A stretch of DNA of 62,041 bases from an uncultured Desulfobacteraceae bacterium (GCA_937982505.1 CALJLV010000220.1:1-62041), one strand, 5' to 3'; positions 35,050-43,840 are shown, counted from the stretch's first letter. Notes: generated from the letters alone by a model not told the origin. Made by a program: numbers and translations.

Positions 35050-35324
35050 CGGCTGGTGATCCCTGCCAGAACGAAGCAGACGACCCCCAGGGCCACCAGA
35101 ATCATCCAGGCGGGCTGGGCCACCAAAGAATCCAGCAGATCTTGAACCAGGGCCAGGGGGATGCGATCGATCCAGGCAAAGGCCTGGCCGCCCAGCAGCT
35201 CCACCGGACTGGAGGTCTTGAAAACGATGTCGCCCGCGGTCATCATGGCGCCGATCCCCTCGAAGAGCACCAGCAGCCCACCGCCCAGGGAAAAAATCAA
35301 GCCCAGGAGAAGGTAACGGTTCAT
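35046..35324 (-). CDS. Small two-helix membrane protein
   Basis: 92 residues from the ATG at 35324 (AAGGAG about 12 nt upstream). It has two hydrophobic helices, at ~4-24 (YLLLGLIFSLGGGLLVLFEG) and ~72-90 (AWMILVALGVVCFVLAG). Between them is an amphipathic stretch with a Pro-rich loop. No family is recognised. It is translationally coupled to mltA by a 4-bp overlap and lies 34 bp below moaC. Confidence 0.65.
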   Translation of the reverse strand: MNRYLLLGLIFSLGGGLLVLFEGIGAMMTAGDIVFKTSSPVELLGGQAFAWIDRIPLALVQDLLDSLVAQPAWMILVALGVVCFVLAGITSR

Positions 35325-35358
35325 GGGGAAAGAACACTCCTTGTCAGGCGTTGCGGCA

Positions 35359-35859
35359 TCAGACGGCATCCTCCGAATCGCGGCGAAAATGCCCGGATCG
35401 GCCGCCCTTTTTTTCCATCAGCCGGATCTCGCCGATGGTCATGGCCCGGTCGTGGGATTTACACATGTCGTAGATCGTCAGGGCCGCCACGGCCACCGCC
35501 GTGAGGGCCTCCATCTCGACGCCGGTTCTACCGGTGAGCCGCACTTCGGCTTCGATGCCGATCCCCGGGCCGTCGCTCTGGGGGGTGAAATCGACCCGCA
35601 CGTGTTCGATGTTCAGCGGATGGCACATGGGAATCAGCTCTGCGGTGCGCTTGGCCGCCATGATACCCGCAATCCGCGCCGTTTCGAGAACGTTTCCCTT
35701 CTTGAAGGCGTTGTGGCGAATCTTTTCGAGGGTTTCGGCGCCCATGGCCACCACTCCTCGCGCCGTGGCGCTGCGCAGGCTGGGCGCCTTGGGGCTCACA
35801 TCCACCATGCGCACCTGACCTTCGGGGCCGATATGGGTGAACTGCGGATCTGGGCTCAT
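35359..35859 (-). CDS. moaC: Cyclic pyranopterin monophosphate synthase
   Basis: 166 residues, standard for MoaC. It converts the MoaA product (3',8-cyclo-7,8-dihydro-GTP) to cPMP in the first step of molybdopterin synthesis. The family core is intact: MVDVSPKAPSLRSATA, KGNVLETARIAGIMAAKRT, LIPMCHPL and MEALTAVAVAALTIYDMCK with the catalytic Lys/Asp. It lies downstream of moaE and mobA on the same strand. moaA is not in the window. Confidence 0.94.
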   Translation of the reverse strand: MSPDPQFTHIGPEGQVRMVDVSPKAPSLRSATARGVVAMGAETLEKIRHNAFKKGNVLETARIAGIMAAKRTAELIPMCHPLNIEHVRVDFTPQSDGPGIGIEAEVRLTGRTGVEMEALTAVAVAALTIYDMCKSHDRAMTIGEIRLMEKKGGRSGHFRRDSEDAV

Positions 35860-35918
35860 CTGGACGGCTTCCGGTTTTTTGGGGTTGAGAGGATGGCGCC
35901 AGGGGCAGACCGGGTCGT

Positions 35919-36281
35919 TCAGGAAACGAAATACTCGGTTTTCCGGGTGACGGTGCCCTTGATCTCGTTGAGCGCCGCCTCCAGGGTTCGGATCACGTTC
36001 TCCCGCACGTCTCCGGCCACGACCAGCAGCATGACGTCGTCACCCACGGCCAGATCCCGATCGGCGGCGATTTCCACCTGGACATCCACGATTCCAGGCC
36101 GGGCGCGGCATGCATCCAGAATTTCAGCCAGGCGCCGGCGGTCCACCGCCACGCGCAGACCGCGCACCGCGCGACCGTCGCGGGAGGTGCCCCGCACCAC
36201 ACCGTTGTGGCACAGCACCATGCCCACCCGTTCATAGTGGGGATGGTGCTTGACGCGGTCCAGCAAAACGGCCAGATCCAT
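35919..36281 (-). CDS. moaE: Molybdopterin synthase catalytic subunit MoaE
   Basis: 120 residues from the ATG at 36281, preferred over 36299 because CGGAG lies 6 nt upstream. It has the MoaE-like fold pattern: VGMVLCHNGVVRGTSRDG, then VDVQVEIAADRDLAVGDDV, and the C-terminal Lys-containing IKGTVTRKTEYF that transfers sulfur from MoaD. It is shorter than E. coli MoaE (~150). Its start lies inside the 3' end of mobA (50-bp overlap). No moaD is seen nearby. Confidence 0.75.
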   Translation of the reverse strand: MDLAVLLDRVKHHPHYERVGMVLCHNGVVRGTSRDGRAVRGLRVAVDRRRLAEILDACRARPGIVDVQVEIAADRDLAVGDDVMLLVVAGDVRENVIRTLEAALNEIKGTVTRKTEYFVS

Positions 36282-36909
36282 GGCAGGCTCCGATTTCATC
36301 CCCTGCGGTCCCGGCGCCGGCCCGGTGGCAGGCGGCTTTCAGGTCCTGGGGGGTGTTGACGTTGAAAAAAGAGGCCAGTTCCGGATCGACTTGCCTCAGC
36401 TGGGATTCCGTCACCGGGCTGACCCGAACCTTGCGAAAGAAGTGATCGATTTTCAGATCTCCGCACGCCAGCTGCCTTTCGATGGGCCCCAGGCAGCGCC
36501 GCGAATAGGCCGCCACCAGCGGTTCACGGCCCTTGGCGGTGACCGGCAGCACCACGTCCACCGTCGGCCGGATGTGTGCCAGCACGGCTCGCACCAGCGA
36601 GGGATTCAAAAAAGGCGCATCGCAGGCCGAAAAAAAGGCGTACGGGGTCCGGGTGTAGAACAGGCCGGCGTGCAGCCCGGTCAACGAGGCACGCACCGGA
36701 TGAATGTCGGTCACCAGGGTCAGGTCCCAGTCGAGGTAGCCTTCGGGCTCGTTGGTGACGAGCAGGATCCGGGGAAAAATCCCGGCGAATACATCCATCA
36801 CCCGCTCGAGGATCCGCTTTCCGCCGACCTTGAGTTGGGCCTTGGGCCGTCCGCCGAGGCGACGGTTGAGCCCGCCGGCCAGAATCACGCCGGTGCAGCT
36901 GTCTTCCAT
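36232..36909 (-). CDS. mobA: Molybdenum cofactor guanylyltransferase MobA
   Basis: 225 residues from the ATG at 36909. The nucleotidyltransferase loop GVILAGGLNRRLGGRPKA opens the protein. FFSACDAPFLNP holds the metal-binding Asp, and the closing segment FFNVNTPQDLKAA is typical. It attaches GMP to Mo-molybdopterin, making the bis-MGD used by formate dehydrogenases and DMSO-reductase-family enzymes. The C-terminal ~25 residues are low-complexity and overlap moaE. Confidence 0.9.
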   Translation of the reverse strand: MEDSCTGVILAGGLNRRLGGRPKAQLKVGGKRILERVMDVFAGIFPRILLVTNEPEGYLDWDLTLVTDIHPVRASLTGLHAGLFYTRTPYAFFSACDAPFLNPSLVRAVLAHIRPTVDVVLPVTAKGREPLVAAYSRRCLGPIERQLACGDLKIDHFFRKVRVSPVTESQLRQVDPELASFFNVNTPQDLKAACHRAGAGTAGDEIGACHGSGRFAGPRQAPSPL

Positions 36910-37182
36910 GGCATTTTCGGAAAGCTCCTGGAGGCGTTGCCGGCTCCCCACCGGGACCCGTTCTGCGCCGCAGCATAGGCCAATGGGTCGGCTGAAATCA
37001 ACCGCTTTTACATCGGACCGACGCCCCTGCCGGCGCCGAATGGCTTGCCGGCCGCCCCCCTCGGGAGAAGGCTGGGCCGCCGAGAACCGCTGGACAGATC
37101 TTGCGGCCTTGGTATACCTTGCCTGCAAGGGGTTTGCCTTGCGGGGGTTCGGATTCAACGATCGCTGCGACAAGGAGCAGAC

Positions 37183-37728
37183 ATGACGGCCGCCCACACG
37201 ATTTTGGACGCACAGGACATCGACCGCATTCTCAAGCGCATCGCCCACAACATCATCGAAGTCCACAAAGGATCCCAGGACCTGGCCCTGGTGGGCATCC
37301 AGACCCGGGGGGTGTTTCTGGCCACTCGGCTTCAGGAGCTGATTGCCCGCATCGACGGCTCCAGGGTTCCCAGCGGCACCATGGACATCACCCTGTACCG
37401 GGACGACTGGACCCGCATCACCCACCAGCCGGTGGTCCAGGCAACGCAGATCCCCTTTTCCGTGGACGGCCGCCAGGTGATCCTGGTGGATGATGTGCTC
37501 TTTACCGGCCGGACGATTCGCGCCGCCATGGACGCCCTGATGGATTTCGGCCGCCCGGACCGCATCGAACTGGTGGTGCTGGTGGACCGTGGCCACCGCG
37601 AGCTGCCGATCATGGCCAACTACGTGGGCAAGGTGGTGGAAACCCGGCGCAGCGAAACGGTCAACGTCCTGCTCAAGGAAAAAGACGGCCAGGATCGCGT
37701 GGAGGTGTCGCGGGAGCAAGCCTTCTGA
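37183..37728 (+). CDS. pyrR: Pyrimidine operon regulator / uracil phosphoribosyltransferase PyrR
   Basis: 181 residues from the ATG at 37183 with AAGGAG 7 nt upstream. Type I PRTase fold: GIQTRGVFLA, DITLYRDDW (the PyrR-specific tract), and the PRPP loop VILVDDVLFTGRTIRAA. In Gram-positives it binds pyr mRNA leaders; here its regulatory role is unproven. It lies divergent to mobA across 273 bp in which I see no clear promoter or attenuator, and moaB follows 28 bp downstream. Confidence 0.93.
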   Translation: MTAAHTILDAQDIDRILKRIAHNIIEVHKGSQDLALVGIQTRGVFLATRLQELIARIDGSRVPSGTMDITLYRDDWTRITHQPVVQATQIPFSVDGRQVILVDDVLFTGRTIRAAMDALMDFGRPDRIELVVLVDRGHRELPIMANYVGKVVETRRSETVNVLLKEKDGQDRVEVSREQAF

Positions 37729-37756
37729 TCTCCCTGCGGCCAGAAAGGAATCGGAT

Positions 37757-38263
37757 GTGAGTACCCGTGCCCACAAGGCTGACGCCCCGCTCCAGGTAAG
37801 GCTGGGCGTCTTGACCGTCTCGACCACCCGGGGGCTGGACGAGGATCACAGCGGCCGATGGATCGCCCAGAACGCCGGCCGCGAGGGACATACGGTGGCT
37901 TTTCACCAGGTGGTGCCCGACGATCGCGCCGTTATCGCCCGCAGCGCCGCCGAGGCCATCGCGGTCCACCGCCTGGACGCGCTGCTGGTCAACGGCGGCA
38001 CGGGCCTGGCCCAGGCCGATGTCACCATCGAGGCCCTGCGCCCCCTTTTCGACAAGGAATTGACCGGATTCGGAATCCTCTTCACCCAGCTGAGCTTCGA
38101 CCAGGTGGACAGCGCCGCCATGCTGTCCCGGGCCACCGCCGGGACCCTCGCCGGTGCGGTGGTCTTTTGCATGCCGGGAAGCCTCAAGGCCTGCCAGCTT
38201 GCCTGCCGGGAACTGATCTTCCCGGAACTGGGTCACCTCGTACGCCACCTGCGCAAGGGATAA
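37757..38263 (+). CDS. moaB: Molybdopterin adenylyltransferase-like protein (MoaB/MogA)
   Basis: 168 residues from a GTG at 37757 (AAGGAA 7 nt upstream). MoaB/MogA core: LTVSTTRGLDEDHSG, the substrate loop VNGGTGLAQADVTIEAL, and FCMPGSLKACQLACRELIF. It activates molybdopterin by adenylation before Mo insertion. It extends the Mo-cofactor group next door but in the opposite direction, behind pyrR. Confidence 0.9.
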   Translation: MSTRAHKADAPLQVRLGVLTVSTTRGLDEDHSGRWIAQNAGREGHTVAFHQVVPDDRAVIARSAAEAIAVHRLDALLVNGGTGLAQADVTIEALRPLFDKELTGFGILFTQLSFDQVDSAAMLSRATAGTLAGAVVFCMPGSLKACQLACRELIFPELGHLVRHLRKG

Positions 38264-38362
38264 ACGCTTTTGGAATCGCCCCCCTGGGAACGGAAAGGCC
38301 CGGCATGCCGGCGCCGGGTAGGGGCTTTCAGGCGGCCAAACCGACTGCCGGCGCCAGCCGGT

Positions 38363-38779
38363 TCAGGCATCGGATTCGGTCTTGGCCGGAATCGGCACCT
38401 TGAGAAAACGGACCCCTTCCTCGCGCAGCAGCGCTTCTTCCTGAATCGTGCTGACCCCGCGGATATTGCGCGCCTCGGCCACCCCGTAATGGATCTTGAG
38501 GGCTTCTTTGGCGAAATCGCTGCCCACGTCGTCGAAGTGCTCCCGCACAAAGGCGGCCATGCGCCGCTGCATGTCCTCCAGCACCTGGACATTTCGCGGG
38601 CCGGCAGCGGGAGACGAGGCGCGGATGGCAAAGGTCGAGGGAATCCGCTCCACCGTGGCATCATTGCAGACAGGGCAGGTCACCAGCCCGTTTTCCTGTT
38701 GTTGTCGAAAGGCCTTTTCGTCGTCAAACCAGCCTTCGAAGGCGTGCCCCTGGGCGCATTGCAGGTCGTAGGCAATCAT
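38363..38779 (-). CDS. DUF1178 family protein
   Basis: 138 residues. The N terminus MIAYDLQCAQGHAFEGWFDD with Cys8 and, about 25 residues on, CPVC makes a zinc-ribbon-like site. The remainder (AFVREHFDDVGSDFAKEALKIHYG) is the conserved DUF1178 segment. Function unknown; proteins of this family occur in many proteobacteria. The gene is divergent from the SH3 protein gene. Confidence 0.85.
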   Translation of the reverse strand: MIAYDLQCAQGHAFEGWFDDEKAFRQQQENGLVTCPVCNDATVERIPSTFAIRASSPAAGPRNVQVLEDMQRRMAAFVREHFDDVGSDFAKEALKIHYGVAEARNIRGVSTIQEEALLREEGVRFLKVPIPAKTESDA

Positions 38780-38820
38780 GGCGTCCGGCGTCGCTGCGGG
38801 CCGTGAAGCCCGGCGTTCAG

Positions 38821-38850
38821 GGCGCCCCGCCGTCGCGGCGGCGGGGCGCC
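38821..38850. other. Perfect 12-bp GC hairpin between divergent genes
   Basis: GGCGCCCCGCCG (38821-38832) pairs perfectly with CGGCGGGGCGCC (38839-38850) around TCGCGG. There is no T-run. The genes on both sides point away, so it is not a terminator of either. It would lie in the leader of the DUF1178 transcript if that starts further upstream. Confidence 0.5.
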
Positions 38851-38926
38851 TCGCATGGGTCGATACGAGGACAACTGTGCTGACATATTGAAAATATCAC
38901 AGCTCCGGGGCCATTCAAAGAATTTG

Positions 38927-38956
38927 TTGACACCAGCGGCCCTTTTTTCCGATACA
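38927..38956 (+). promoter_or_regulatory. Possible promoter for the SH3-nadB genes
   Basis: A perfect -35 TTGACA (38927-38932) is followed after 18 bp by GATACA (38951-38956), a weak -10. The SH3 gene starts 92 bp downstream. The -10 is poor, so this is tentative. Confidence 0.35.
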
Positions 38957-39048
38957 AGAGCCCGAACTGCCCATGGGCTTTGGCAATGGCGCATTAGGCC
39001 GGAACGAACCGGCCGGACGCGCCTGGCGGACAGGATCGAGGAAGAGCC

Positions 39049-39696
39049 ATGAAAATCGCGGGACTCGTGTTGGCGGCGGTGCTGGTCGCGGCGGCGGCAG
39101 CGTCCGCTCAGGCGCTCTACATCAACGACGTGGTCCACGTCACCCTGCGCGCCGGTCCAGGATACGACCACAAGACGGTCACGGTACTGCGTTCCGGCGA
39201 TCGGGTGGACGTCCTGGAAAAGGGCGGCGACTGGTCCCGGGTCAAAGCCCCCGACGGTAGCCAGGGCTGGGTCCTGGCCCGCCTCTTGACCGAAAAAACC
39301 CCCAATGCCCTCAAATTGCGGCATCTGGAGCAGCAGCTGGAGGCCATTCAAGGCCGCGGCGGTCCCACGGGCGAGGATCTGGCCGCCCTGGTGGAGGAAA
39401 AATTGCAGCTGCAAAACACCCTGGCCGAAGTGCGCTTCGAGCTGGAGGCCCTGCGCCAGGCCTACGCCGAACTGGAAAAGCAGGGGGGGCCGGATCCCCA
39501 GGCGGACCAGGATCTGGCCAGCGCGCGCCAGCAGCTGGACCGCCAGGCTGAAGCCCTGGCCCAGTGCCGCCGCGCGGCGGCCGAGACGCAGCGGGAAAAA
39601 ACCCTGGGGTGGTTTCTGGCCGGCGCCATGGTGCTGCTGGCCGGCCTGCTCATTGGTTTGGCCATGGGACGCCGGCGCACTTCGAAACTCTATTAA
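39049..39696 (+). CDS. Bacterial SH3-domain membrane-anchored protein (YgiM/TIGR04211 type)
   Basis: 215 residues in the typical three-part layout: signal peptide (to about residue 21, SAQA), one SH3b domain (VVHVTLRAGPGYDHKTVTVL, to ~85), a long coiled coil (~90-185), and one C-terminal membrane helix (WFLAGAMVLLAGLLIGLAMG) with a short basic tail. This layout places the SH3b domain in the periplasm near peptidoglycan. Exact function unknown. nadB starts 20 bp after it. Confidence 0.87.
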   Translation: MKIAGLVLAAVLVAAAAASAQALYINDVVHVTLRAGPGYDHKTVTVLRSGDRVDVLEKGGDWSRVKAPDGSQGWVLARLLTEKTPNALKLRHLEQQLEAIQGRGGPTGEDLAALVEEKLQLQNTLAEVRFELEALRQAYAELEKQGGPDPQADQDLASARQQLDRQAEALAQCRRAAAETQREKTLGWFLAGAMVLLAGLLIGLAMGRRRTSKLY

Positions 39697-39716
39697 AAGG
39701 ACGGAAAAAACGGCCC

Positions 39717-41372
39717 ATGCACGCAACCGACACGATTATCAGCACCGATTTTCTGGTCATCGGCAGTGGAGTGGCCGGACTGGCCTTCGCCCTGAAGGCG
39801 GCTCCCCACGGCCGTGTGGCCCTGGTGACCAAACGAGACGTCATGGAAAGCAACACCACCCACGCCCAGGGCGGCATCGCCTCGGTCTTCGGGCAGCTGG
39901 ATTCCTTCGACCTGCACATCCGCGACACCCTGGATGCCGGAGACGGGCTCTGCCATCGGGACGTGGTGGAGCTGGTGGTGCGCACCGGGCCGGCGCGGAT
40001 CCGGGAACTGATCGAACTGGGGGTCAAGTTCAACCTCGACCAGTCCCGGCAGGGCGAGGCCCAGAGCGCCGACCTGGATCTGGGCCAGGAGGGCGGACAC
40101 AGCCAGAAGCGCATCGTCCACGCCCAGGACATGACCGGCCTGGAATTGGAGCGGGTCCTGGTGAGCCACGTACGCGCCGAACCGCGCATCGACCTGTACG
40201 AAGAGCATATCGCCATCGATTTGATCACCTGCTCGACACGCATGAAGCGCGGAATGGTGACCACCGGGTACGAAAATGTGTGCCTGGGGGCCTACGTGCT
40301 GGACCGGCGCACCGGGCAGGTCAAGACCGTGGCGGCCAAGATCACCCTGCTGGCCACCGGCGGCGCCGGCAAGGTCTACCTTTACACCAGCAATCCGGAT
40401 GTGGCCACCGGCGACGGCATCGCCATGGCCTACCGGGCCGGGGCCACGGTGGCCAACCTCGAATTCGTCCAGTTTCATCCCACCTGCCTCTATCATCCGG
40501 AAGCCAAGAATTTCCTCATCTCGGAGGCCGTGCGGGGCGAAGGCGGCGTGCTGGTGGACGCCGCCGGCCGGCCCTTCATGCACAAGTACGATCCGCGCAA
40601 GGACCTGGCCTGCCGGGACGTGGTGGCCCGGGCCATCGACACCGAGCTGAAGCAAAGCGGAAACGAGGCCGTCTACCTGGACATTTCCCACCGGCCGGCG
40701 GACTTTGTCCGGCAGCGCTTTCCCAATCTGCACCGACGCTGCCTGGAGTTCGGCTTCGACATGACCCGCCAGCCCCTGCCGGTGGTGCCGGCCGCCCATT
40801 ACATGTGCGGCGGCGTGGTCACCGACATGCTGGGAAAGACCGACATCCAGCGGCTCTACGCCGTGGGCGAGACCGCCTGCACCGGACTTCACGGGGCCAA
40901 CCGTCTGGCGAGCAACTCGCTCATCGAAGCACTGGTGTATGCCGATCAGGCGGCCCGTCAGGCCTGCCAGGATTTGGCGACGCTCGACTTTTCCGCCGCC
41001 CCTGGGCCGGCGCCCTGGGACGAGGTGGGCACCAGCGACAGCGACGAGCGGATCGTGGTCTCCCACAACTGGGACGAAATCCGCCGCTGCATGTGGAACT
41101 ACGTCGGTATCGTGCGCTCGGACAAGCGTCTGGACCGCGCCCGGCGCCGCATGGAGAACATCCAGAACGAAATCCGCGAATACTACTGGGATTTCAAGGT
41201 GGAGCCGTATCTGATCGAACTGCGCAACATCGCCACGGTGGCCGAACTGATCGTGCGCTGCGCCCTGCACCGCAAGGAGAGCCGCGGACTGCACTACAAC
41301 ATCGAATACCCCCGGCGCGACGACCGGCGCTGGCTCAAGGACACGGTGCTGCGCCGGGCCCAGGTCGGTTGA
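39717..41372 (+). CDS. nadB: L-aspartate oxidase
   Basis: 551 residues from the ATG at 39717. FAD-binding VIGSGVAGLAFAL, then SNTTHAQGGIA, the succinate-dehydrogenase-like flavoprotein core (FVQFHPTCLY, GLHGANRLASNSLIEALVY) and a helical C-terminal domain. It oxidises L-aspartate to iminoaspartate for quinolinate and NAD synthesis. In anaerobes fumarate serves as electron acceptor (family knowledge). nadA and nadC are not in the window. Confidence 0.95.
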   Translation: MHATDTIISTDFLVIGSGVAGLAFALKAAPHGRVALVTKRDVMESNTTHAQGGIASVFGQLDSFDLHIRDTLDAGDGLCHRDVVELVVRTGPARIRELIELGVKFNLDQSRQGEAQSADLDLGQEGGHSQKRIVHAQDMTGLELERVLVSHVRAEPRIDLYEEHIAIDLITCSTRMKRGMVTTGYENVCLGAYVLDRRTGQVKTVAAKITLLATGGAGKVYLYTSNPDVATGDGIAMAYRAGATVANLEFVQFHPTCLYHPEAKNFLISEAVRGEGGVLVDAAGRPFMHKYDPRKDLACRDVVARAIDTELKQSGNEAVYLDISHRPADFVRQRFPNLHRRCLEFGFDMTRQPLPVVPAAHYMCGGVVTDMLGKTDIQRLYAVGETACTGLHGANRLASNSLIEALVYADQAARQACQDLATLDFSAAPGPAPWDEVGTSDSDERIVVSHNWDEIRRCMWNYVGIVRSDKRLDRARRRMENIQNEIREYYWDFKVEPYLIELRNIATVAELIVRCALHRKESRGLHYNIEYPRRDDRRWLKDTVLRRAQVG

Positions 41373-41473
41373 CAAGGGCAACCGGCATCTTAAATTAAAC
41401 CGATACGTGTGACCTTGCCGCCATTTTTTGAATTCACCGATCCAATTGGATGCGCAACCCAGCGGGTAGGACA

Positions 41474-42586
41474 ATGAGCACCAAGCGCGACTATTACGAG
41501 GTCCTGGGCGTCGGGCGCCAGGCCTCCGATGCCGAGTTGAAAAGCGCTTATCGCAAACTGGCCCTCCAGTACCATCCGGACCGCAATCCCGGGGACCGGG
41601 CCGCCGAAGAAAAATTCAAGGAAGCCGCCGAAGCCTACGAAGTCCTGCGCGACCCCCAGAAGCGGCAGATCTACGACCAGTACGGCCATGCCGGGCTCGA
41701 AGGAAGCGGGTTTACCGGTTTTGGCGGCTTCGAGGATATTTTTTCCAGCTTCGGCAGCATCTTCGAAGACCTGTTCGGTTTCGGCGGCCGCCGGTCCGGA
41801 CGCAGCCGGGTCCAGCGCGGCGCCGACCTGCGCTACGATCTGAAGCTTTCCTTCATGGAAGCGGCCTTCGGGGTGGAGCGGGCCATCGAGCTGGAAAAGC
41901 GGGAGCGGTGCTCCGAATGCGGCGGCAACGGCTGCGCCCCGGGAACGGGCCCGGAAACCTGCAGCCAGTGCCACGGAATTGGCCAGGTCCAGCGCAGCCA
42001 AGGCTTTTTCACCGTGCGCACCAACTGCCCGCGCTGCGGAGGCCGGGGCCAGACCATCAGCCAGCCGTGCCGCCAGTGCCGCGGCAACGGACAGGTGATG
42101 GCCACCAAGCGCGTATCGGTGAAGATTCCCGGCGGAGTGGATACCGGCAGCCGCCTGCGTCTGTCCGGCGAGGGCGAGTCGGGGGTCAACGGCGGCCCCC
42201 CGGGGGATCTCTACGTGGTGGTGCATGTGGCGGAGCACGACTTTTTCAAGCGCGACGGCAACCATGTCGTCTGCCAGGTGCCCGTCTCCATGATCCAGGC
42301 GGCCCTGGGCGCCGAAATCCCGGTGCCGACCCTCAACGGGGAAAAGACCCTGGAGATTCCCAAGGGAACCCAGTTCGGCGATGTCTTTCGTCTGCACGGC
42401 GAAGGGATTCCGTCGCTGCGTAACGGATCCCGGGGCGATCAGATCATTCAGGTCCTGGTGCGCACCCCCACCCATCTCAACCGCAAGCAGGAAAAGCTGC
42501 TGGCCGAATTCGCCAGCCTGGAATCGGGCAAGCTGAGCAGCAAACTCAAGCACATTCTCAAAGGCAGCGCCAAGGCCGCCAACTGA
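41474..42586 (+). CDS. dnaJ: Chaperone DnaJ
   Basis: 370 residues from the ATG at 41474 (AGGA just upstream; an in-frame earlier start is less likely). J domain with HPD (YHPDRNPGD), Gly/Phe-rich linker (FTGFGGFEDIFSSFGSIF), and four zinc-binding repeats CSECGGNG, CSQCHGIG, CPRCGGRG and CRQCRGNG. The C-terminal substrate domain is complete. It stimulates DnaK ATPase and delivers unfolded clients. dnaK and grpE are not adjacent. Confidence 0.95.
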   Translation: MSTKRDYYEVLGVGRQASDAELKSAYRKLALQYHPDRNPGDRAAEEKFKEAAEAYEVLRDPQKRQIYDQYGHAGLEGSGFTGFGGFEDIFSSFGSIFEDLFGFGGRRSGRSRVQRGADLRYDLKLSFMEAAFGVERAIELEKRERCSECGGNGCAPGTGPETCSQCHGIGQVQRSQGFFTVRTNCPRCGGRGQTISQPCRQCRGNGQVMATKRVSVKIPGGVDTGSRLRLSGEGESGVNGGPPGDLYVVVHVAEHDFFKRDGNHVVCQVPVSMIQAALGAEIPVPTLNGEKTLEIPKGTQFGDVFRLHGEGIPSLRNGSRGDQIIQVLVRTPTHLNRKQEKLLAEFASLESGKLSSKLKHILKGSAKAAN

Positions 42587-42674
42587 AGCCGCCGCACACT
42601 TGACGGCCTCGGGCGTAAAAGCGGCCGCGCGTCAGGCCGGATCCCGGGAACCGGACCCGGACGGGGAAGCTCGC

Positions 42675-43046
42675 ATGTACGAACTGAAAGTGGTCACCCG
42701 CTTTGCCGCGGCCCATCGCCTGACGATGGTGGGCGAGAAATGTGAACATCTGCACGGCCACAACTGGAAGATCGAGGCCTGCGTGACCGGCGAAGATCTC
42801 GACAAGGGCGGGGTGCTGCTCGATTTCGGCCGGATCAAAAGCCACGTACGCGACATCATGGGGCTTGTCGACCACCGTTTTCTCAACGAACTGGAATGGT
42901 TCACCGAGGAGACGCCGCCGTCTTCGGAGCATATCGCCCGATTCGTGGCCCAGCGCCTCCAGCAGCGCCTCGAGTCGACCGGGGTGCGTGTTTCGCGGGT
43001 CTCGGCCTGGGAATCGGACGACGCCTGCGCCACCTACTATCCCTGA
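42675..43046 (+). CDS. queD: 6-carboxy-5,6,7,8-tetrahydropterin synthase / PTPS family
   Basis: 123 residues. Zn ligands are His14 in FAAAHRL and the pair in HLHGHNW, with catalytic Cys in GEKCEHLHGH. Asp/His of LVDHRFLN and Glu near PPSSEHIA complete the active site. The family makes the pterin precursor of queuosine from dihydroneopterin triphosphate. No preQ1 riboswitch is visible in the 88-bp gap after dnaJ. Confidence 0.9.
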   Translation: MYELKVVTRFAAAHRLTMVGEKCEHLHGHNWKIEACVTGEDLDKGGVLLDFGRIKSHVRDIMGLVDHRFLNELEWFTEETPPSSEHIARFVAQRLQQRLESTGVRVSRVSAWESDDACATYYP

Positions 43047-43081
43047 GGCAGGGGAAGTCCGGCGCGCCCCAGGGCGGCCGT

Positions 43082-43645
43082 TCAGCCGCCGTCGATCCCC
43101 AGGTGGGCCATCAACTGGTCCCGGGTCACGATGGCCACCGTGTCCGGCACCGCCCGGCGGATGTTTTCCAGCCCGCCTTCCTGCCGATCCACCAGCACCA
43201 CCGCCCGAACCACCTCGAGCCCCTCCTGCCGGGCCCGTTCGACGGCGGTGAGGGTCGATCCGCCGGTGGTGGCCACATCATCCACCACCGCCACCCGCTG
43301 GCCGGGGGCCAGATCCCCTTCGATCCACTTGACGATTCCGTGGTCCTTCTGGTGCTTGCGAATGGAAAAGGCCTTCATGGGGCAGCCCCGCAGCTGGGAG
43401 GCGAAGGCCGTGGCCACGGCGATGGGATCGGCGCCGAAGGTCAACCCGCCCACCGCGTCCAGGTTCAGGTCCTTGAGGGCGTCAAAAACCAGATGCCCCA
43501 CGAGAAACATCCCCCGGGGATGGAGGGTGGTGGGTTTGCAGTTGACGTAAAAATGGCTCGTCCGGCCGGAAACGAGGCGAAAACAGGGGGTCTGGCTGTA
43601 CTTGAAAGACTTCTGGCACAGCAGATCGATCAGTTCGCGGTTCAT
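43082..43645 (-). CDS. pyrE: Orotate phosphoribosyltransferase
   Basis: 187 residues; PRPP loop VAVVDDVATTGGSTLTAVE and the flexible-loop lysines (RKHQKDHGIVKWIEG) identify PyrE. It makes OMP from orotate and PRPP. The start at 43645 is preceded by an unusual structured leader (see next entry). It is convergent with queD. Confidence 0.93.
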   Translation of the reverse strand: MNRELIDLLCQKSFKYSQTPCFRLVSGRTSHFYVNCKPTTLHPRGMFLVGHLVFDALKDLNLDAVGGLTFGADPIAVATAFASQLRGCPMKAFSIRKHQKDHGIVKWIEGDLAPGQRVAVVDDVATTGGSTLTAVERARQEGLEVVRAVVLVDRQEGGLENIRRAVPDTVAIVTRDQLMAHLGIDGG

Positions 43646-43718
43646 GGGCGGCGCTGTCCGGGATCTGGGTGGGAGGCAAAGCCAGGGTTGATATTAACTG
43701 TCTGATTTGATATTAGAA

Positions 43719-43840
43719 AGCCTCCACTGAAACGGAAGAAGCGGGTCTGCGGGACTCAGTGGAGGCTCCGAGCAGGGAAAACTGGTGACAGCACTCCCTG
43801 AACTCGCCTCCCGCATATCAACGAATCTTGCACCGGTCAA
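43719..43840 (-). promoter_or_regulatory. Structured leader upstream of pyrE: promoter and two tandem hairpins
   Basis: Reading the minus strand: TTGACC (43835-43840), a 17-bp spacer and TATGCG (43812-43817) make a modest promoter. Then a 10-bp hairpin with a 2-nt bulge (43769-43806) is followed at once by a perfect 12-bp hairpin AGCCTCCACTGA / TCAGTGGAGGCT (43719-43767, 25-nt loop), ending in TTTCTAATAT. pyrE begins 73 bp later. Two copies of TAATATCAA (43688-43696, 43707-43715) fill that gap. This layout suits transcription attenuation, but an independent small RNA is possible. The rest of 43646-43944 shows no gene. Confidence 0.4.

Noticed and set aside
43771..43810. Resemblance to a cobalamin riboswitch core (GGGAA...GGTG)
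   Set aside because: The B12-box order and the required long-range pairing are absent, and neither pyrE nor ftsE is a cobalamin-related gene.
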